Assembly: GCA_964401935.1 (NCBI GenBank) | Contig: CAYOAL010000013.1 | Coordinates: 1-64,000, forward strand | Direction of reading: 5' to 3' | DNA: 64,000 nt | DNA from: JAPYTK01 sp964401935 | GTDB lineage: Bacteria; Myxococcota_A; Polyangia; Polyangiales; Polyangiaceae | In this document: positions 26,701 through 35,374 of the stretch, in pieces | Numbering within the stretch: position 1 is the first letter of the stretch | Layout: every line of letters begins with the position of its first letter | The notes under the pieces: generated by a model | Told to the model about the DNA's origin: nothing | The model's database searches: none | The model's input: only the letters and a program-made list of their open reading frames with translations | Program-made: the position numbers and the translations under genes

Positions 26701-29700
26701 GACCTCGCAGCGGATCATCGCGTCGGTGTCGCGGCGCGACCGCTCGAGGAGCCCCTCGAGGTGCGCCACATACTTGTCGAGCTCACCGATGCTCGAGGCG
26801 AGCTCGCGCAGGCCCTCATGAAGCAGGGGAGAGCCGGGGTCGGCGGCGGTCGCCTGGAGGCGCGTCTCGAAGGCCTCGTCGGCGCGTCCGAGCTTGTGGA
26901 GCACGTCGGCCCGCTCGCCGAGGATGGCGCCGCGGCGGAACGGGCTGTGCACGTACTCGAGGCGCGCCTCGAGCAGCCGCAAGAGCAGCTCGTGCTCGCC
27001 GCGGTCGCGGAGCTTCTGCTGCAGCTGCGGAGCGCGCGCGTCGTTGTCGGCGAGCGACTCGATGGCCGACTCCGCCAGCTCCTCGGCCTGGGCCGCCTGG
27101 CCGCGGGCCCGCGCGATGCTGCTGAGCTCGAAGAGCACCTCACTCGCGCCTATCGGCACCTCGGAGGCGCTCGCAGACTGCATCCTGCGCGCGGTGAGCA
27201 GCAACGTTCTGAGCGCGGCTTCGGCGCGCTGAAGCTGCCCGATCTCCCGCGCTTGTTCGGCGAGGGTGCGCAGGATCACCACGTTGTCGGCGTCCATCTT
27301 GGACGCGGTGTCGAGCTGCTCGAGCGCCGCCTCGTGCTCGCCGAGCGCGTGCAGCACCTGGGCGAGCGAGAGGTGGGCTTCGGCGCGCTCACGCGACCCG
27401 CGACGTCCGAAGGCCTCGATGAGCTCTGCCAACAGCGTACGTGCCTCCTCGAGCTCGTTGGCGGCCCGGAGGCCATCGCCGAGCATGCGCTTGAGGAGGC
27501 GGTCGTCCGGGGCGAGCGCGACCGCGCGGCGCAACACGGGGACCGCCTTGTCCGACTCGTTCAGCCGGTTGTAATAAATGTCGGCGGCCTCCCGTGCGTA
27601 AGCGAGCACGGTGGCGTCATCGGCGGCGTGCTCGACGCTCGTCGCGAGGGCGGCGGCCAACGCCTTGTAGTCTTCGCGCTGGCGCAACAGCGGCAGCAGC
27701 TGTTTGCGCACCTCGGCGCTCTGGGGCGCCTCGGTGAAGGCGGTCTGCAGCGTCGCGACCGCTTCCCCTTCTCGGCCGGCCTGCTGGTGGGTGCGCGCGA
27801 GCTTGAGCAGGATGGGCACCCGCTCGGCGGCGGCGGCTGCATCGAGGCGGCGCGTCAGCCACTTCGCCGCTTCTCCAGGTTCCCCCTTCTCGAGGTGGAG
27901 CCGGGCGAGCGCGTCCAGCGATCGGTTCGCTTGCGTGAGCGACACGACCTGGCGATGCGCGTTCATCGCGCGCTCGAGATCGCTCAGTCTCCGCTCGGCG
28001 ACCTCGGCGGCTCGGGCCCACAGGCTCGCGCTGCTCTCGGCGTCACCGGCGGCAGCGAGCTTGGTCGCCTGATCCTCGAGCACCTCGGCGAGGCGGTCGT
28101 AGTGCCCCCGCTCGGTGAGGATGGCGCTGAGCGCCTCCACCGAAGGCCCGTGTCCGACCTCGTCCTCGAGGTTGCGGAGGAGCGCCTGGACGCGTCCGCT
28201 CCGCGTCTCGAGCTCGGCGGCGCGGCGGCTGATCGCGAGCCGCAGCTGCAGTCGCTCGCCGACGTCTTGGGTGAGCTCGAGCTCGCGCTCGCGGAGCGCC
28301 ACGCTGCCGGTCCTCGCCTCCTCGCGCTCGGAGAGGTCGGCGAGCTTGCGGATGGTCTCGAGATCGTCTCGCTGATCGGCGAGGACACGTCGATAGGCCT
28401 CGATGGCCGGCAACGCGCGGTTACACTCCACGAGCTGCTCGGCGGCCCGCCGGTTGAGGTCGGCCCGTCGCTGGGGGGGCAGGGGCAGCTCGCCGGCAGC
28501 CAAGAGCAGCCGCGCCGCGCGCTCGCGTTCGCCGCGCGCGATGAGACGATCGGTGAGCTGCTCCACGGCCCACTGGGCGGTGTGCTCGGGCGTGTACGAC
28601 CCAACGTGCTCCACGTTCGACTGCCACATGGAGGCCGCCTTGCGATACAGCTTCTCGAGGACGACGACCGCGCGCTCGTCGTCGTCGGCGGCCACGTCGG
28701 CCGCCTCACGGAGCGCGTCCAGCGACCGCTCATCGCCCACCTTGTCGATGAGCAAGAGGGTGTCGGCGAGCTCGGGGCCGGCGCTCTCGCGCTGAAGGGT
28801 CACCAGCCGGGAGAGGGCGGCGGGGTCTTCCGGTGTCAGCGCGACCGCCCGCTGGGCGGCCTGGGTTGCCGCTTCGGGGTCTCTCGCGTGATCGCGATAC
28901 CACTCGGCCGCGACCCCGTAGATCGCGCTCGCGACCACCGGCGCGAGCGACGCGGACGCCTCGTCGAGCGCCTTCACGACGCCGGAGGCTGCCGCTGCCC
29001 AGGCGTCGCCGTCTTTTGCCCCCTCCTCGAGCCAGCGCAAGAGGCGCGCGTCGCTGCGGCCGATGATGCGCGCGTGCGCGACCACGGCGCGCCCGGCCGC
29101 GTCCCAGCGCCCGGCGCGTGCGGCGCAGCGCGCGACGTGCCCGAGCTCGATCAGGTCGTCGGGGTCGAGCTCGGTGGCTGCGAGGTGCGCGTCGAGCGCG
29201 CGGTCGTAGTCCCCGAGGTGCTTCTCCGCGATCTCGGCCTGGAGCTTGCGCAGCTCGGCGGCGGCGTCCTCCTCGCCGACGAGCGTGGAGGCAGCCTCCG
29301 CGAGGGCGGTGGCCGCCGTCTCCCACTCGCCGTGGGCCTCGGCGAGGCGCAGCAACATCGACCGCAGATCGATGCGGTTGGGCGCGAGCGGCACCGCCCG
29401 CTTCAGCTCGACGATGGCGGCCTTGCCATCGCCTGCGCGCTTCTCGTGGAGCCGCGCCGCGTCCGCGAAGACCTGGGCGCGAGCGGCGAGGTCTTTCTCC
29501 GCGGCCGCCCGCGCGGGAACGAGCTCGAGCAGGCGCTCCCACTCGTCGGTGGCCTCGAACGCACGCCACAGCGCCTCGGCGGCGAGGTGAGCCTCGCCCC
29601 CCTCGAGCAGCCGCGCCATCCCCTCCCGAGCCGCCGCGTCGGCGGGGTTGAGCACGAGGGCCTGGCGGTAGAGCTCGGCCGCTCGCTGGTCGTCCCCGAG

Positions 29701-31500
29701 CGCGGAGGCCGACACGTCAGCGAGTCGCACGATTCGGGTCGCGGTGTCGCCGAGCTCTCGCGCGACGGCGCCGCCCAAGATCTCGGCGAGCTCGTCGGAG
29801 CGCCCGGCCTGCGTCAGCAGCTGGTCGAGCTCGCCGACCACCTCACTGTCTTCTCCGCACGTCTCGCGGATCTCGAGCCAGGTCGCGATGGCGGCGGGCA
29901 CGTCTTCGAGGTGGGTGGCCTGAACCCGGGCCACTCGCACCCAATCGGCGCGACGTTGATGAGGCGACACGGCCGCCGCCGCTCGCCGCCGCAGGCTCGT
30001 GACGAGCTCGGCGTGGCGCTCCTGGCGAGCGAGCAGCTCGATGCTCGCGTCGAGGGCCTCGAGGTCGTCGGGGCTCGCCTCCAAGATCTGGCGCCAGCAC
30101 CCCAGCGCCCGCTCGGCGTCACCGAGCCGCGCCGCGAGCCGCGCCGCCTCGCCGAGCACTTGACGGCGGAACGATGGGCTCTGCTCCAGCGCGGAGAGGC
30201 TCTCGAGCACGGCCAAGCGCTCTTCGTGGCGCTCGGCTTCGGCGAGCAGCTGGTCGAGGCGCTGGGCCGCGCGCAGCGCTTCGGTCGGCTCGGCCCCCTC
30301 CGACTCGAGCACCTGTTGATAGAGCGCGATGGCCCCGGCCACGTCGCCGAGGGCGCTGTGCTTGAGCGTGGCTGCCTCGAGGAGCAGCGCCACCTGTTGC
30401 GTCGGATCGGTGGCATCGGCGGCGGCGGCGAGGAGCGCCTCCGCGTGCAGGTCGCGCCGCTCGCTGCGCTTGGCGAGGTTGCGGAGCTGTCGCTTGGCGT
30501 CGGAGTCGCCGGGCGCTTCGCGCAACAGGGTGGCGTATTGCGCCATGGCCTCGGTGTCGCGACCGAGGATGGCGAGGCGGCTCCCCACCTCGCGACGCAG
30601 GGCGCGCGCGTCGTCGCCGGACACGAACTCGAGCGCCGTCTCGAGCACGCGGACCACGTCCTCGGGACGCTCGACGATCTCGTAGGTCTTGCGCAGGAGC
30701 GACAGCGCCTCGCGGCGCACCTCCGCCGGGGCGGTCTTCAGGCCAAGAATCCGCTCGAGCTGCTCACAGGCCTCGCGATGGCTGGGGTTCTCCTCCACCA
30801 GCTCGCGCAGCTCCGCGACGGCGCGCTCCGGTGCGTCGAGCTTTTCGAGGGAGATCTTCGCGATGCGAGCCCGTGCGGCGCGGGCCTCCTCGGTCGGTCG
30901 CCGGGGGATTTGATCGCGCCACAGCGCGATGAGCTCGTCCCAGCGCTCGCGCCGCTCGAGCAGGCGCTCGAGGGAGCTCTGGTGTTTCTCGTTGTCCGGA
31001 TCGAGCTCGAGGAGCTGCTGCAGATAGTCGGCGGCGCGGTCCGGCTGATCTGCGAAGTCTTTGGCGAGATCCGACGCCTCGCCGAGGAGCTTCTGGCGCT
31101 TCTTCTCCGCGCGCGTCACGCCGAGCGCCTTGTCGTAGAGCGCCAAGAGCTCGTCCCAGCTCGCGGCCGAGGTGTAGTGCATCACGAGCCGCTCGAAGGC
31201 CCAGTCGATCTCCGGATACTTGGCGACGACGACGGATAGAAGGCTCGGCATCGCCTCTGGCGTGTCGATGTACCAGGCCTGGCAGAACTTCACCGCGCGG
31301 TCGGCCAGCGCTGGCGCCACCTTGCGGGGGAGGCCCCCTTCCAGCGCTGCGCGGTAGGCGTCGAACACCGGGTCGGGTTGTTGCAGCTCGTCGGCGAGCT
31401 GCTCGAGCGCGTCCCACCCCGCCTCGTTCTCAGGGGCCTTCTCGATCGCGGCGATCGCCTTGGCGAGTGCCGGTTCCATCGTGTCCGATGCGTCAGCCAC
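23767..31500 (-). CDS. Giant tetratricopeptide-repeat protein (2577 residues)
   Basis: The start is GTG 31500, chosen because GGGAGGAAAC stands immediately upstream on the coding strand; ATG 31479 is a weaker alternative. Almost the whole length is alpha-helical TPR-type repeats, for example AIALYQQVLESEG, AAELYRQALVLNPADAAARE and ALDAHLAATELDPDDL, spaced about 34-40 residues. No signal peptide, membrane segment or catalytic domain is apparent, so a cytoplasmic scaffold is the simplest reading. Very rich in Ala, Glu, Leu and Arg. A 2.2-kb-codon antisense open frame is a GC-bias shadow. Confidence 0.85.
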   Translation of the reverse strand: MADASDTMEPALAKAIAAIEKAPENEAGWDALEQLADELQQPDPVFDAYRAALEGGLPRKVAPALADRAVKFCQAWYIDTPEAMPSLLSVVVAKYPEIDWAFERLVMHYTSAASWDELLALYDKALGVTRAEKKRQKLLGEASDLAKDFADQPDRAADYLQQLLELDPDNEKHQSSLERLLERRERWDELIALWRDQIPRRPTEEARAARARIAKISLEKLDAPERAVAELRELVEENPSHREACEQLERILGLKTAPAEVRREALSLLRKTYEIVERPEDVVRVLETALEFVSGDDARALRREVGSRLAILGRDTEAMAQYATLLREAPGDSDAKRQLRNLAKRSERRDLHAEALLAAAADATDPTQQVALLLEAATLKHSALGDVAGAIALYQQVLESEGAEPTEALRAAQRLDQLLAEAERHEERLAVLESLSALEQSPSFRRQVLGEAARLAARLGDAERALGCWRQILEASPDDLEALDASIELLARQERHAELVTSLRRRAAAAVSPHQRRADWVRVARVQATHLEDVPAAIATWLEIRETCGEDSEVVGELDQLLTQAGRSDELAEILGGAVARELGDTATRIVRLADVSASALGDDQRAAELYRQALVLNPADAAAREGMARLLEGGEAHLAAEALWRAFEATDEWERLLELVPARAAAEKDLAARAQVFADAARLHEKRAGDGKAAIVELKRAVPLAPNRIDLRSMLLRLAEAHGEWETAATALAEAASTLVGEEDAAAELRKLQAEIAEKHLGDYDRALDAHLAATELDPDDLIELGHVARCAARAGRWDAAGRAVVAHARIIGRSDARLLRWLEEGAKDGDAWAAAASGVVKALDEASASLAPVVASAIYGVAAEWYRDHARDPEAATQAAQRAVALTPEDPAALSRLVTLQRESAGPELADTLLLIDKVGDERSLDALREAADVAADDDERAVVVLEKLYRKAASMWQSNVEHVGSYTPEHTAQWAVEQLTDRLIARGERERAARLLLAAGELPLPPQRRADLNRRAAEQLVECNRALPAIEAYRRVLADQRDDLETIRKLADLSEREEARTGSVALRERELELTQDVGERLQLRLAISRRAAELETRSGRVQALLRNLEDEVGHGPSVEALSAILTERGHYDRLAEVLEDQATKLAAAGDAESSASLWARAAEVAERRLSDLERAMNAHRQVVSLTQANRSLDALARLHLEKGEPGEAAKWLTRRLDAAAAAERVPILLKLARTHQQAGREGEAVATLQTAFTEAPQSAEVRKQLLPLLRQREDYKALAAALATSVEHAADDATVLAYAREAADIYYNRLNESDKAVPVLRRAVALAPDDRLLKRMLGDGLRAANELEEARTLLAELIEAFGRRGSRERAEAHLSLAQVLHALGEHEAALEQLDTASKMDADNVVILRTLAEQAREIGQLQRAEAALRTLLLTARRMQSASASEVPIGASEVLFELSSIARARGQAAQAEELAESAIESLADNDARAPQLQQKLRDRGEHELLLRLLEARLEYVHSPFRRGAILGERADVLHKLGRADEAFETRLQATAADPGSPLLHEGLRELASSIGELDKYVAHLEGLLERSRRDTDAMIRCEVMLRLGEVHEKELEDFDAASEMYNQAEATGVREVDVLRARARIAGARGDEDEQMRILEELANLGGDQVETRADALYRIAEVQLAADETVDQGLDTLRKALDDHHRPARACKVLMRATELHPTHEGLLDAYETVARDSGDDAMLLHYLERRASHAAATTDHVREAVNKARELGEAARAERLMERAVELGAESSAGLYSVDWALLGLAELARERSDVEAAVKWLEKAADVAEAEPLFTLCRAVAAIAGAEGQGDPKVAAKLYEKLRERDPTAREAWQPLVELYERLDDVDALERVVRETLDGLQEVEDRNALRIGLARALLKSESRVEDAIGVLRDALFDEPGHTEALGLLSASLERAGKQAELVELLRDQLIGAQDRGDAAAAKTTALKLGPLMERDDAVAIYRDALALGDDADLLHAVLSTLGPGGDPHDRASLGERLLAQRDGEEAAELALELADTYGELDDRGGQLRVLELGLERDPAHAGIRKRLEEHYREAGDSAGLARILETAAANATDEKRKVALYCETANVYARDLGDASRAVELLALARELEPDNPAIAGTMATCMTMSGDAQGAIAMLTETLESVDDTHRVELLRARALAKRAADDDAGAIADLESAFELAPTVRQELVDALEDRRMRAAMNGEEQVERDATMRMIEILLETEERERAIAMLTEWTGRAPDDLGALSKLRDIELAEGRWEDLARTCAQLVDVETGDEQAASAGMFLEACVQLGAPDHARELLERVWAQQPDSSRVKAEVRRLYELIGESRELAKLLIAESSTLESDEEKIAHLRWAGEALLSVGDIQAAMPALTEVLDMSPDDTNARCLLADANVMMGRFPEAHALLDEAISASRRSSPDLHMFHHRKAYVHHAEGDHHGQLEALKKAHQHARKNGMIAAELADLAEALEQWDLAVATLRTITTIDDGCPIAPADALVRQGRIAMRLGDDKRARLCARRAAMTDAESESVKAFLAELGE

Positions 31501-31594
31501 GTTTCCTCCCGCGGGCGCGGACAAGCGCAGCCCGGCCAGCAACTTTCGCGCGGGCCGCGCGTTGGGTCAACGGAACCCGACCGCAGCTCGGCCG

Positions 31595-32677
31595 TTATCG
31601 AAGTGGTTGCATGACCACGGAGGGGGCCCCGGGCGGGGCGGCGCGGACGTTCAGGTTCTTGATCCCGAACCAGAACGACAGCAGCCCGAGGCCGAGCGGC
31701 AACAGGCCGAGCACCGCGAACGCGACGACGAAGGCGACGCGCTCGCCCTCCTTCACGCTGCCGCTCGCGAGCACCAGCGTGAGCCCGAGCGTGAGGAGGC
31801 CCCCGAGCCCGCCGAGCACGATGCCCACCGCGAGCTGAAGCCAGCCCTTGGCCCGCGAGCTCGTCGGTGCGGGAGCGGCGCGGTGGAGCACCGCGGGCCG
31901 GGGGCTCGAGTGGGGCGACACGAGCCCGTAGACCGGCTGTCCCTGCTGCACGAGGGCGGAGAGCTGAGCCTGACGGAGCGAGCTCGCGAGTCGCAGGGCC
32001 CAGACCACCTCGAAGACGAACGCGACCAACCAGAACAGCAAGAGGAGCAAGGTGAAGGTCTGGTGAATCCCCGTCGCCTCGATCTCGAGCTCCTCGAACG
32101 CCTTGAAGATGAGGAGCGGCGCGTCGTAGAGGCCATGTACCACGATGGGCCAGACGAGCGCGGCGATGAGGAGCTTCCCTCGGCGCGAGGGCTCGAACTT
32201 CGCCCGCCCCACGAAGTAGCCCATGATCACCCCGCACGCGGCGTGACCGGGCACCGCGGTGAGCGCACGCAGCACCGCCACCCCCATGCCTCCCGAGCCC
32301 ACGTAGAGCACGTTCTCGAGCGTCGCGAAGCCGAGGGAGGCGGCCGCGCCGTACACCACGCCATCCATCGGCTCGTCGAACTCGCGGTGGCGGTACGCGT
32401 AGCCGAGCACCACCGCGTACTTGAGCAGCTCCTCGGGGATAGCGGCCATGAAGAACGCGTCGAGGGTGCCCTTGAGGTAGGGGTTCTGGAGCTCTTCGAT
32501 CCCGCTCAACGCGGCCACCGGCCACACCAACAAGAGCACGGCGGGGATGGTGAGCACGCCGAGGCCGAAGCAGGCCCAGAGCACCCGCGGCGGCTCGCGG
32601 TGCACGTCGGCCGCGTGGAAGAACCACATCAGCATCAGACCCGGCACGATGGCCGCGGCGGCGAGGGCGAGGAGCAT
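31595..32677 (-). CDS. prsW: PrsW-family intramembrane metalloprotease
   Basis: 360 residues with about eight membrane segments. The family motifs are PEELLKY (EExxK), GFATLENVLY (FAxxEN), PGHAACGVIMGY and HGLYD, which form the zinc site of M82 glutamic/metal proteases. PrsW cleaves anti-sigma factors in Bacillus; many relatives have unknown targets. The C-terminal third adds a further hydrophobic pair (GIVLGGLGGLLTLGLTLVLA). It sits between the giant TPR gene and the phosphatase gene, all on the minus strand with small gaps; its target is not evident here. Confidence 0.9.
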   Translation of the reverse strand: MLLALAAAAIVPGLMLMWFFHAADVHREPPRVLWACFGLGVLTIPAVLLLVWPVAALSGIEELQNPYLKGTLDAFFMAAIPEELLKYAVVLGYAYRHREFDEPMDGVVYGAAASLGFATLENVLYVGSGGMGVAVLRALTAVPGHAACGVIMGYFVGRAKFEPSRRGKLLIAALVWPIVVHGLYDAPLLIFKAFEELEIEATGIHQTFTLLLLLFWLVAFVFEVVWALRLASSLRQAQLSALVQQGQPVYGLVSPHSSPRPAVLHRAAPAPTSSRAKGWLQLAVGIVLGGLGGLLTLGLTLVLASGSVKEGERVAFVVAFAVLGLLPLGLGLLSFWFGIKNLNVRAAPPGAPSVVMQPLR

Positions 32678-32708
32678 GGGGTGAGGCCGGCGCGGTCGGT
32701 GCTGTGGG

Positions 32709-34364
32709 CTAACCGCGGAAGAACGCGTTGAGCTGCGGATCGTTGTAGCGCGCGAAGTCGATGGGGAAGGGCGTGAAGGTGGTGATGCCGTCGCGGTACT
32801 TCACGTCGAGGGCCATCGGCGTGACCTCCCGGTAGCTGCTCTTCTCCGGCAGATCCGAGTTGGTGCGGCCTCCAGCCGAGAACAGCGTCAAGAGTGTGCC
32901 GTCGTCGCCGTCGTAGTTGCGCTTGAAGCCCTCGCGCACCCGCTCGTGCCCTCGCACCATGGTCTTGAGCCCGAGCCGCGACATGAACGCGTGAAACTGC
33001 TTCCGCCCGAACGGGAAGCGCGCGTTCTCGGCTTGGAGCTCGTCGGGCACGGCGTCGGCGTCGGCGGGGTCGCTCCAGAGCATCTCGAAGCGGATGTCTT
33101 TGTGGTTGAGCGAGGCCGCGTCGACGAGCTTGTCGCGGATCGTCTTGTCGCGGGGGATGCCGCCGTGCACAAAGAGGGTGCGGTCGAACACGAGCATCGA
33201 GGGGAGCGCCTCGAAGAGGTTCATGTACGCGGCCAAGACCTCGCGCGACGCCTTCTTGCGCAGGCTGTCCATCGCCTCGCTCGGTCGCACCGGAGCGAGC
33301 ACCTGGCCCTGGATCTCCACGTAGTATTCGTGGTTGCCGCGCAACATGAACACGTGCTCGGGCATGCTGGCGAACAGCTGCATCACCGCCCGCATCGTCC
33401 CCGCGTAGCTGAAGCGCCCACGATCGATGTAGTCGCCGAGCAGCACGAGATAGGGCGCAGGGTGCTTGTGCGGGTTGATCTTGTAGTTTTCCACCTTCTG
33501 GAAGAAGTCGGCCTGCATCAGCGCTCCCTTGAGGCACGAGTAGCAGCCGTGCAGATCGCCGATGACGAGGAGGTCGACCTCCTTGGCGGGGTTGGCGGGG
33601 AGCACGTACACGTGGCCGTCGAGGAACGGCTCGCCGCTCGTGAACGCGGTGACCGAGCCTGCGTCGAGGAGTCGTCCGCCGCCGTGCTGGCGCTGCTCGT
33701 CGAGCTTCCTCATCACCCGCGACAAAAGGTCCATGTCGCCGGCGGCTTGGGCGGCGAAGGTGGCGCCGTCCTCGGCGAAGTCCCACTCGGAGGGCTTGAG
33801 CAGCGGGTGATCGAGGGATCGGGGGGTGAGCTCGGTGGTCGCTTCGATCTCGATGGTGCCCGCCTCGATGGTGGTGAGCTCGGCGTCGTCGAGGGTGACC
33901 TCGGCGTCGAGGAGCTTCAGCACGTCGGCGCGGAACGCCTCCTCGTTGGGGTGGATGACGCCGTCCGCGTGCATCATCACGTCGATGGTCTTCAGGATCT
34001 GCGCGCGCCCCCCCTCGTCGAAACCCCGCAGCAGCGTGAAACAGCCGAGCTTGAGCTTGGCGATGACGAAGTCTTGCGAGCTCTCCTCGTCGAAGATCGA
34101 CTCGGTGAAGTGCGAGAGGATGTCCCGGTCGTACTCGTCGAGCACCTCGCGGTAGTGTTGCCTCCACTTCGCGATCATGTCCGGGCGGGTCGCCGCGTCG
34201 TGCGCGCGCGCGCGTTCGGCGACGAGCTTGTCGATGTGGTCGCGGATGAACTCCTTCTCGGCGTGATCGAAGTCGCTGTCGATGTAACCGAAGGCGACGA
34301 GACAGAAGATGATGGCCTGCATCTGCCGCTCGGCCACCTCCGGTTTCTGGCTCCACGAGATCAT
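32709..34364 (-). CDS. TerB-like domain fused to PPP-family metallophosphatase
   Basis: 551 residues from ATG 34364 (a TTG at 34400 would add 12). Residues ~5-150 are helical with FGYIDSDFDHAEKEFIRDHI and MMHADGVIHPNEEAF, each resembling the acidic TerB/DjlA metal-binding helix turn. After a linker the PPP Ser/Thr phosphatase domain starts near residue 275: GDLHGCYSC (GDxHG), LGDYIDRG (GDxxDRG) and RGNHEYY (GNHE), then FVHGGIP. Together these build a two-metal phosphatase centre. It may oppose the many kinases encoded nearby; that is inference. No signal peptide. Confidence 0.85.
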   Translation of the reverse strand: MISWSQKPEVAERQMQAIIFCLVAFGYIDSDFDHAEKEFIRDHIDKLVAERARAHDAATRPDMIAKWRQHYREVLDEYDRDILSHFTESIFDEESSQDFVIAKLKLGCFTLLRGFDEGGRAQILKTIDVMMHADGVIHPNEEAFRADVLKLLDAEVTLDDAELTTIEAGTIEIEATTELTPRSLDHPLLKPSEWDFAEDGATFAAQAAGDMDLLSRVMRKLDEQRQHGGGRLLDAGSVTAFTSGEPFLDGHVYVLPANPAKEVDLLVIGDLHGCYSCLKGALMQADFFQKVENYKINPHKHPAPYLVLLGDYIDRGRFSYAGTMRAVMQLFASMPEHVFMLRGNHEYYVEIQGQVLAPVRPSEAMDSLRKKASREVLAAYMNLFEALPSMLVFDRTLFVHGGIPRDKTIRDKLVDAASLNHKDIRFEMLWSDPADADAVPDELQAENARFPFGRKQFHAFMSRLGLKTMVRGHERVREGFKRNYDGDDGTLLTLFSAGGRTNSDLPEKSSYREVTPMALDVKYRDGITTFTPFPIDFARYNDPQLNAFFRG

Positions 34365-34443
34365 CGGAGCGAGGGTCGGTCCTGGCCGCTTTGTCGTCAA
34401 GAGCCAGGTGGGGTCCGATCGCCGCTCGGAGCCCGGGGGCCTC

Positions 34444-35271
34444 CTACCCCGCGCGCACCCACAGGAGGTGTTCGCGGAGCACCTGCTCGAGGTTCTCGGG
34501 GAGCTGGTGCCAGATCTTTCCGGTCGACACGAAGCGCGCCTCCACCCCGCCGCGCAACAGGCGCGCGGTGGCCGCCAGCATCGTCGGGCGGGCGTCGTCG
34601 TAGTCGCCGGAGGCGAGGACCACGCGCCGCACGCCGTTGTCTCTCAGTCGCTGCGGGTCGGGGGTGAGGGCGGCGCCGATCAGCACCAGGCCCTTGTAGC
34701 GGCCGGGGCGCGCATACGCCACGTCGCGGGCCACGAAGGCGCCTCGCGAGAAACCGACGAGCACGTCGTCGCCGGGAGGTGCCACGAGGGTCGGCCAGCG
34801 CTCGCGCATGAGCGCCGCGGTCGCGTCGAGGTGGCGCGCCTTTCGCTCCCCATCGCCTTGCCAGTCGAACTGGTCGCCGCAGCGGACGTTGCCGCTCGGG
34901 CACACGAGCCAGCTGTCGTGGCGGCCCGCGGCGCCGAGGGCGTGACAGCCGCCCGCCGGCTCTCCGCACATGCCGTGGAGCATCAGCGAGAGCGGCAAGG
35001 GGGCAGGGGAGGTGGCGCTCGCGGCCAGCGACGCGCTCGCCAGCACCGGAGGGAGCGCCCACACCAGCGCGTCGTCGGCGTCGAGCCGCGTGGGGCCATC
35101 GGGAAAGGTGGCGAGGAAGGTGGTGGTGGTGGCGATGGGCGTGCGCAGGATTGGACGCTGCATGAACGTGCTCGGTGCCGTGTCGTCGTGCCCGAGGGCG
35201 AGCGTCGACAAGAGCAACATGAGCAAGCACGCGGTGCTCTGAGCCAGCCTCTTTGCGATCGTTGTTGCCAT
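34444..35271 (-). CDS. Secreted alpha/beta hydrolase
   Basis: 275 residues from ATG 35271, which has AGGAGGAAG just upstream. Signal peptide MATTIAKRLAQSTACLLMLL, cleavage near ALGHD. Alpha/beta hydrolase traits: oxyanion strand LSLMLHGMCGEP, nucleophile elbow VGFSRGAF, acid candidate in ASGDYDDARP and His in GKIWHQLP. Four Cys in the middle (MCGEPAGGC, VCPSGNVRC) may form disulfides. Closest in type to PHB depolymerase/esterase-like enzymes. Divergent from the fused ABC transporter gene with about 100 bp between. Confidence 0.75.
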   Translation of the reverse strand: MATTIAKRLAQSTACLLMLLLSTLALGHDDTAPSTFMQRPILRTPIATTTTFLATFPDGPTRLDADDALVWALPPVLASASLAASATSPAPLPLSLMLHGMCGEPAGGCHALGAAGRHDSWLVCPSGNVRCGDQFDWQGDGERKARHLDATAALMRERWPTLVAPPGDDVLVGFSRGAFVARDVAYARPGRYKGLVLIGAALTPDPQRLRDNGVRRVVLASGDYDDARPTMLAATARLLRGGVEARFVSTGKIWHQLPENLEQVLREHLLWVRAG

Positions 35272-35374
35272 GGCTTCCTCCTGGCTCTCTCGTCGCGGAG
35301 CCGGCGCCGAGTGTGACGGGGAGGGGGCTCGTTTCCCGGTGTGCCGCGGCGCGTTCGCTGTAACGTGCTCACCC

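Noticed and set aside
24463..31239. 2258-codon open frame antisense to the giant TPR gene
   Set aside because: Long antisense frames are expected in GC-rich DNA; it is Arg/Gly/Leu/His-biased, has no domain pattern and mirrors the TPR codons. The TPR frame has a strong ribosome-binding site and repeat structure.
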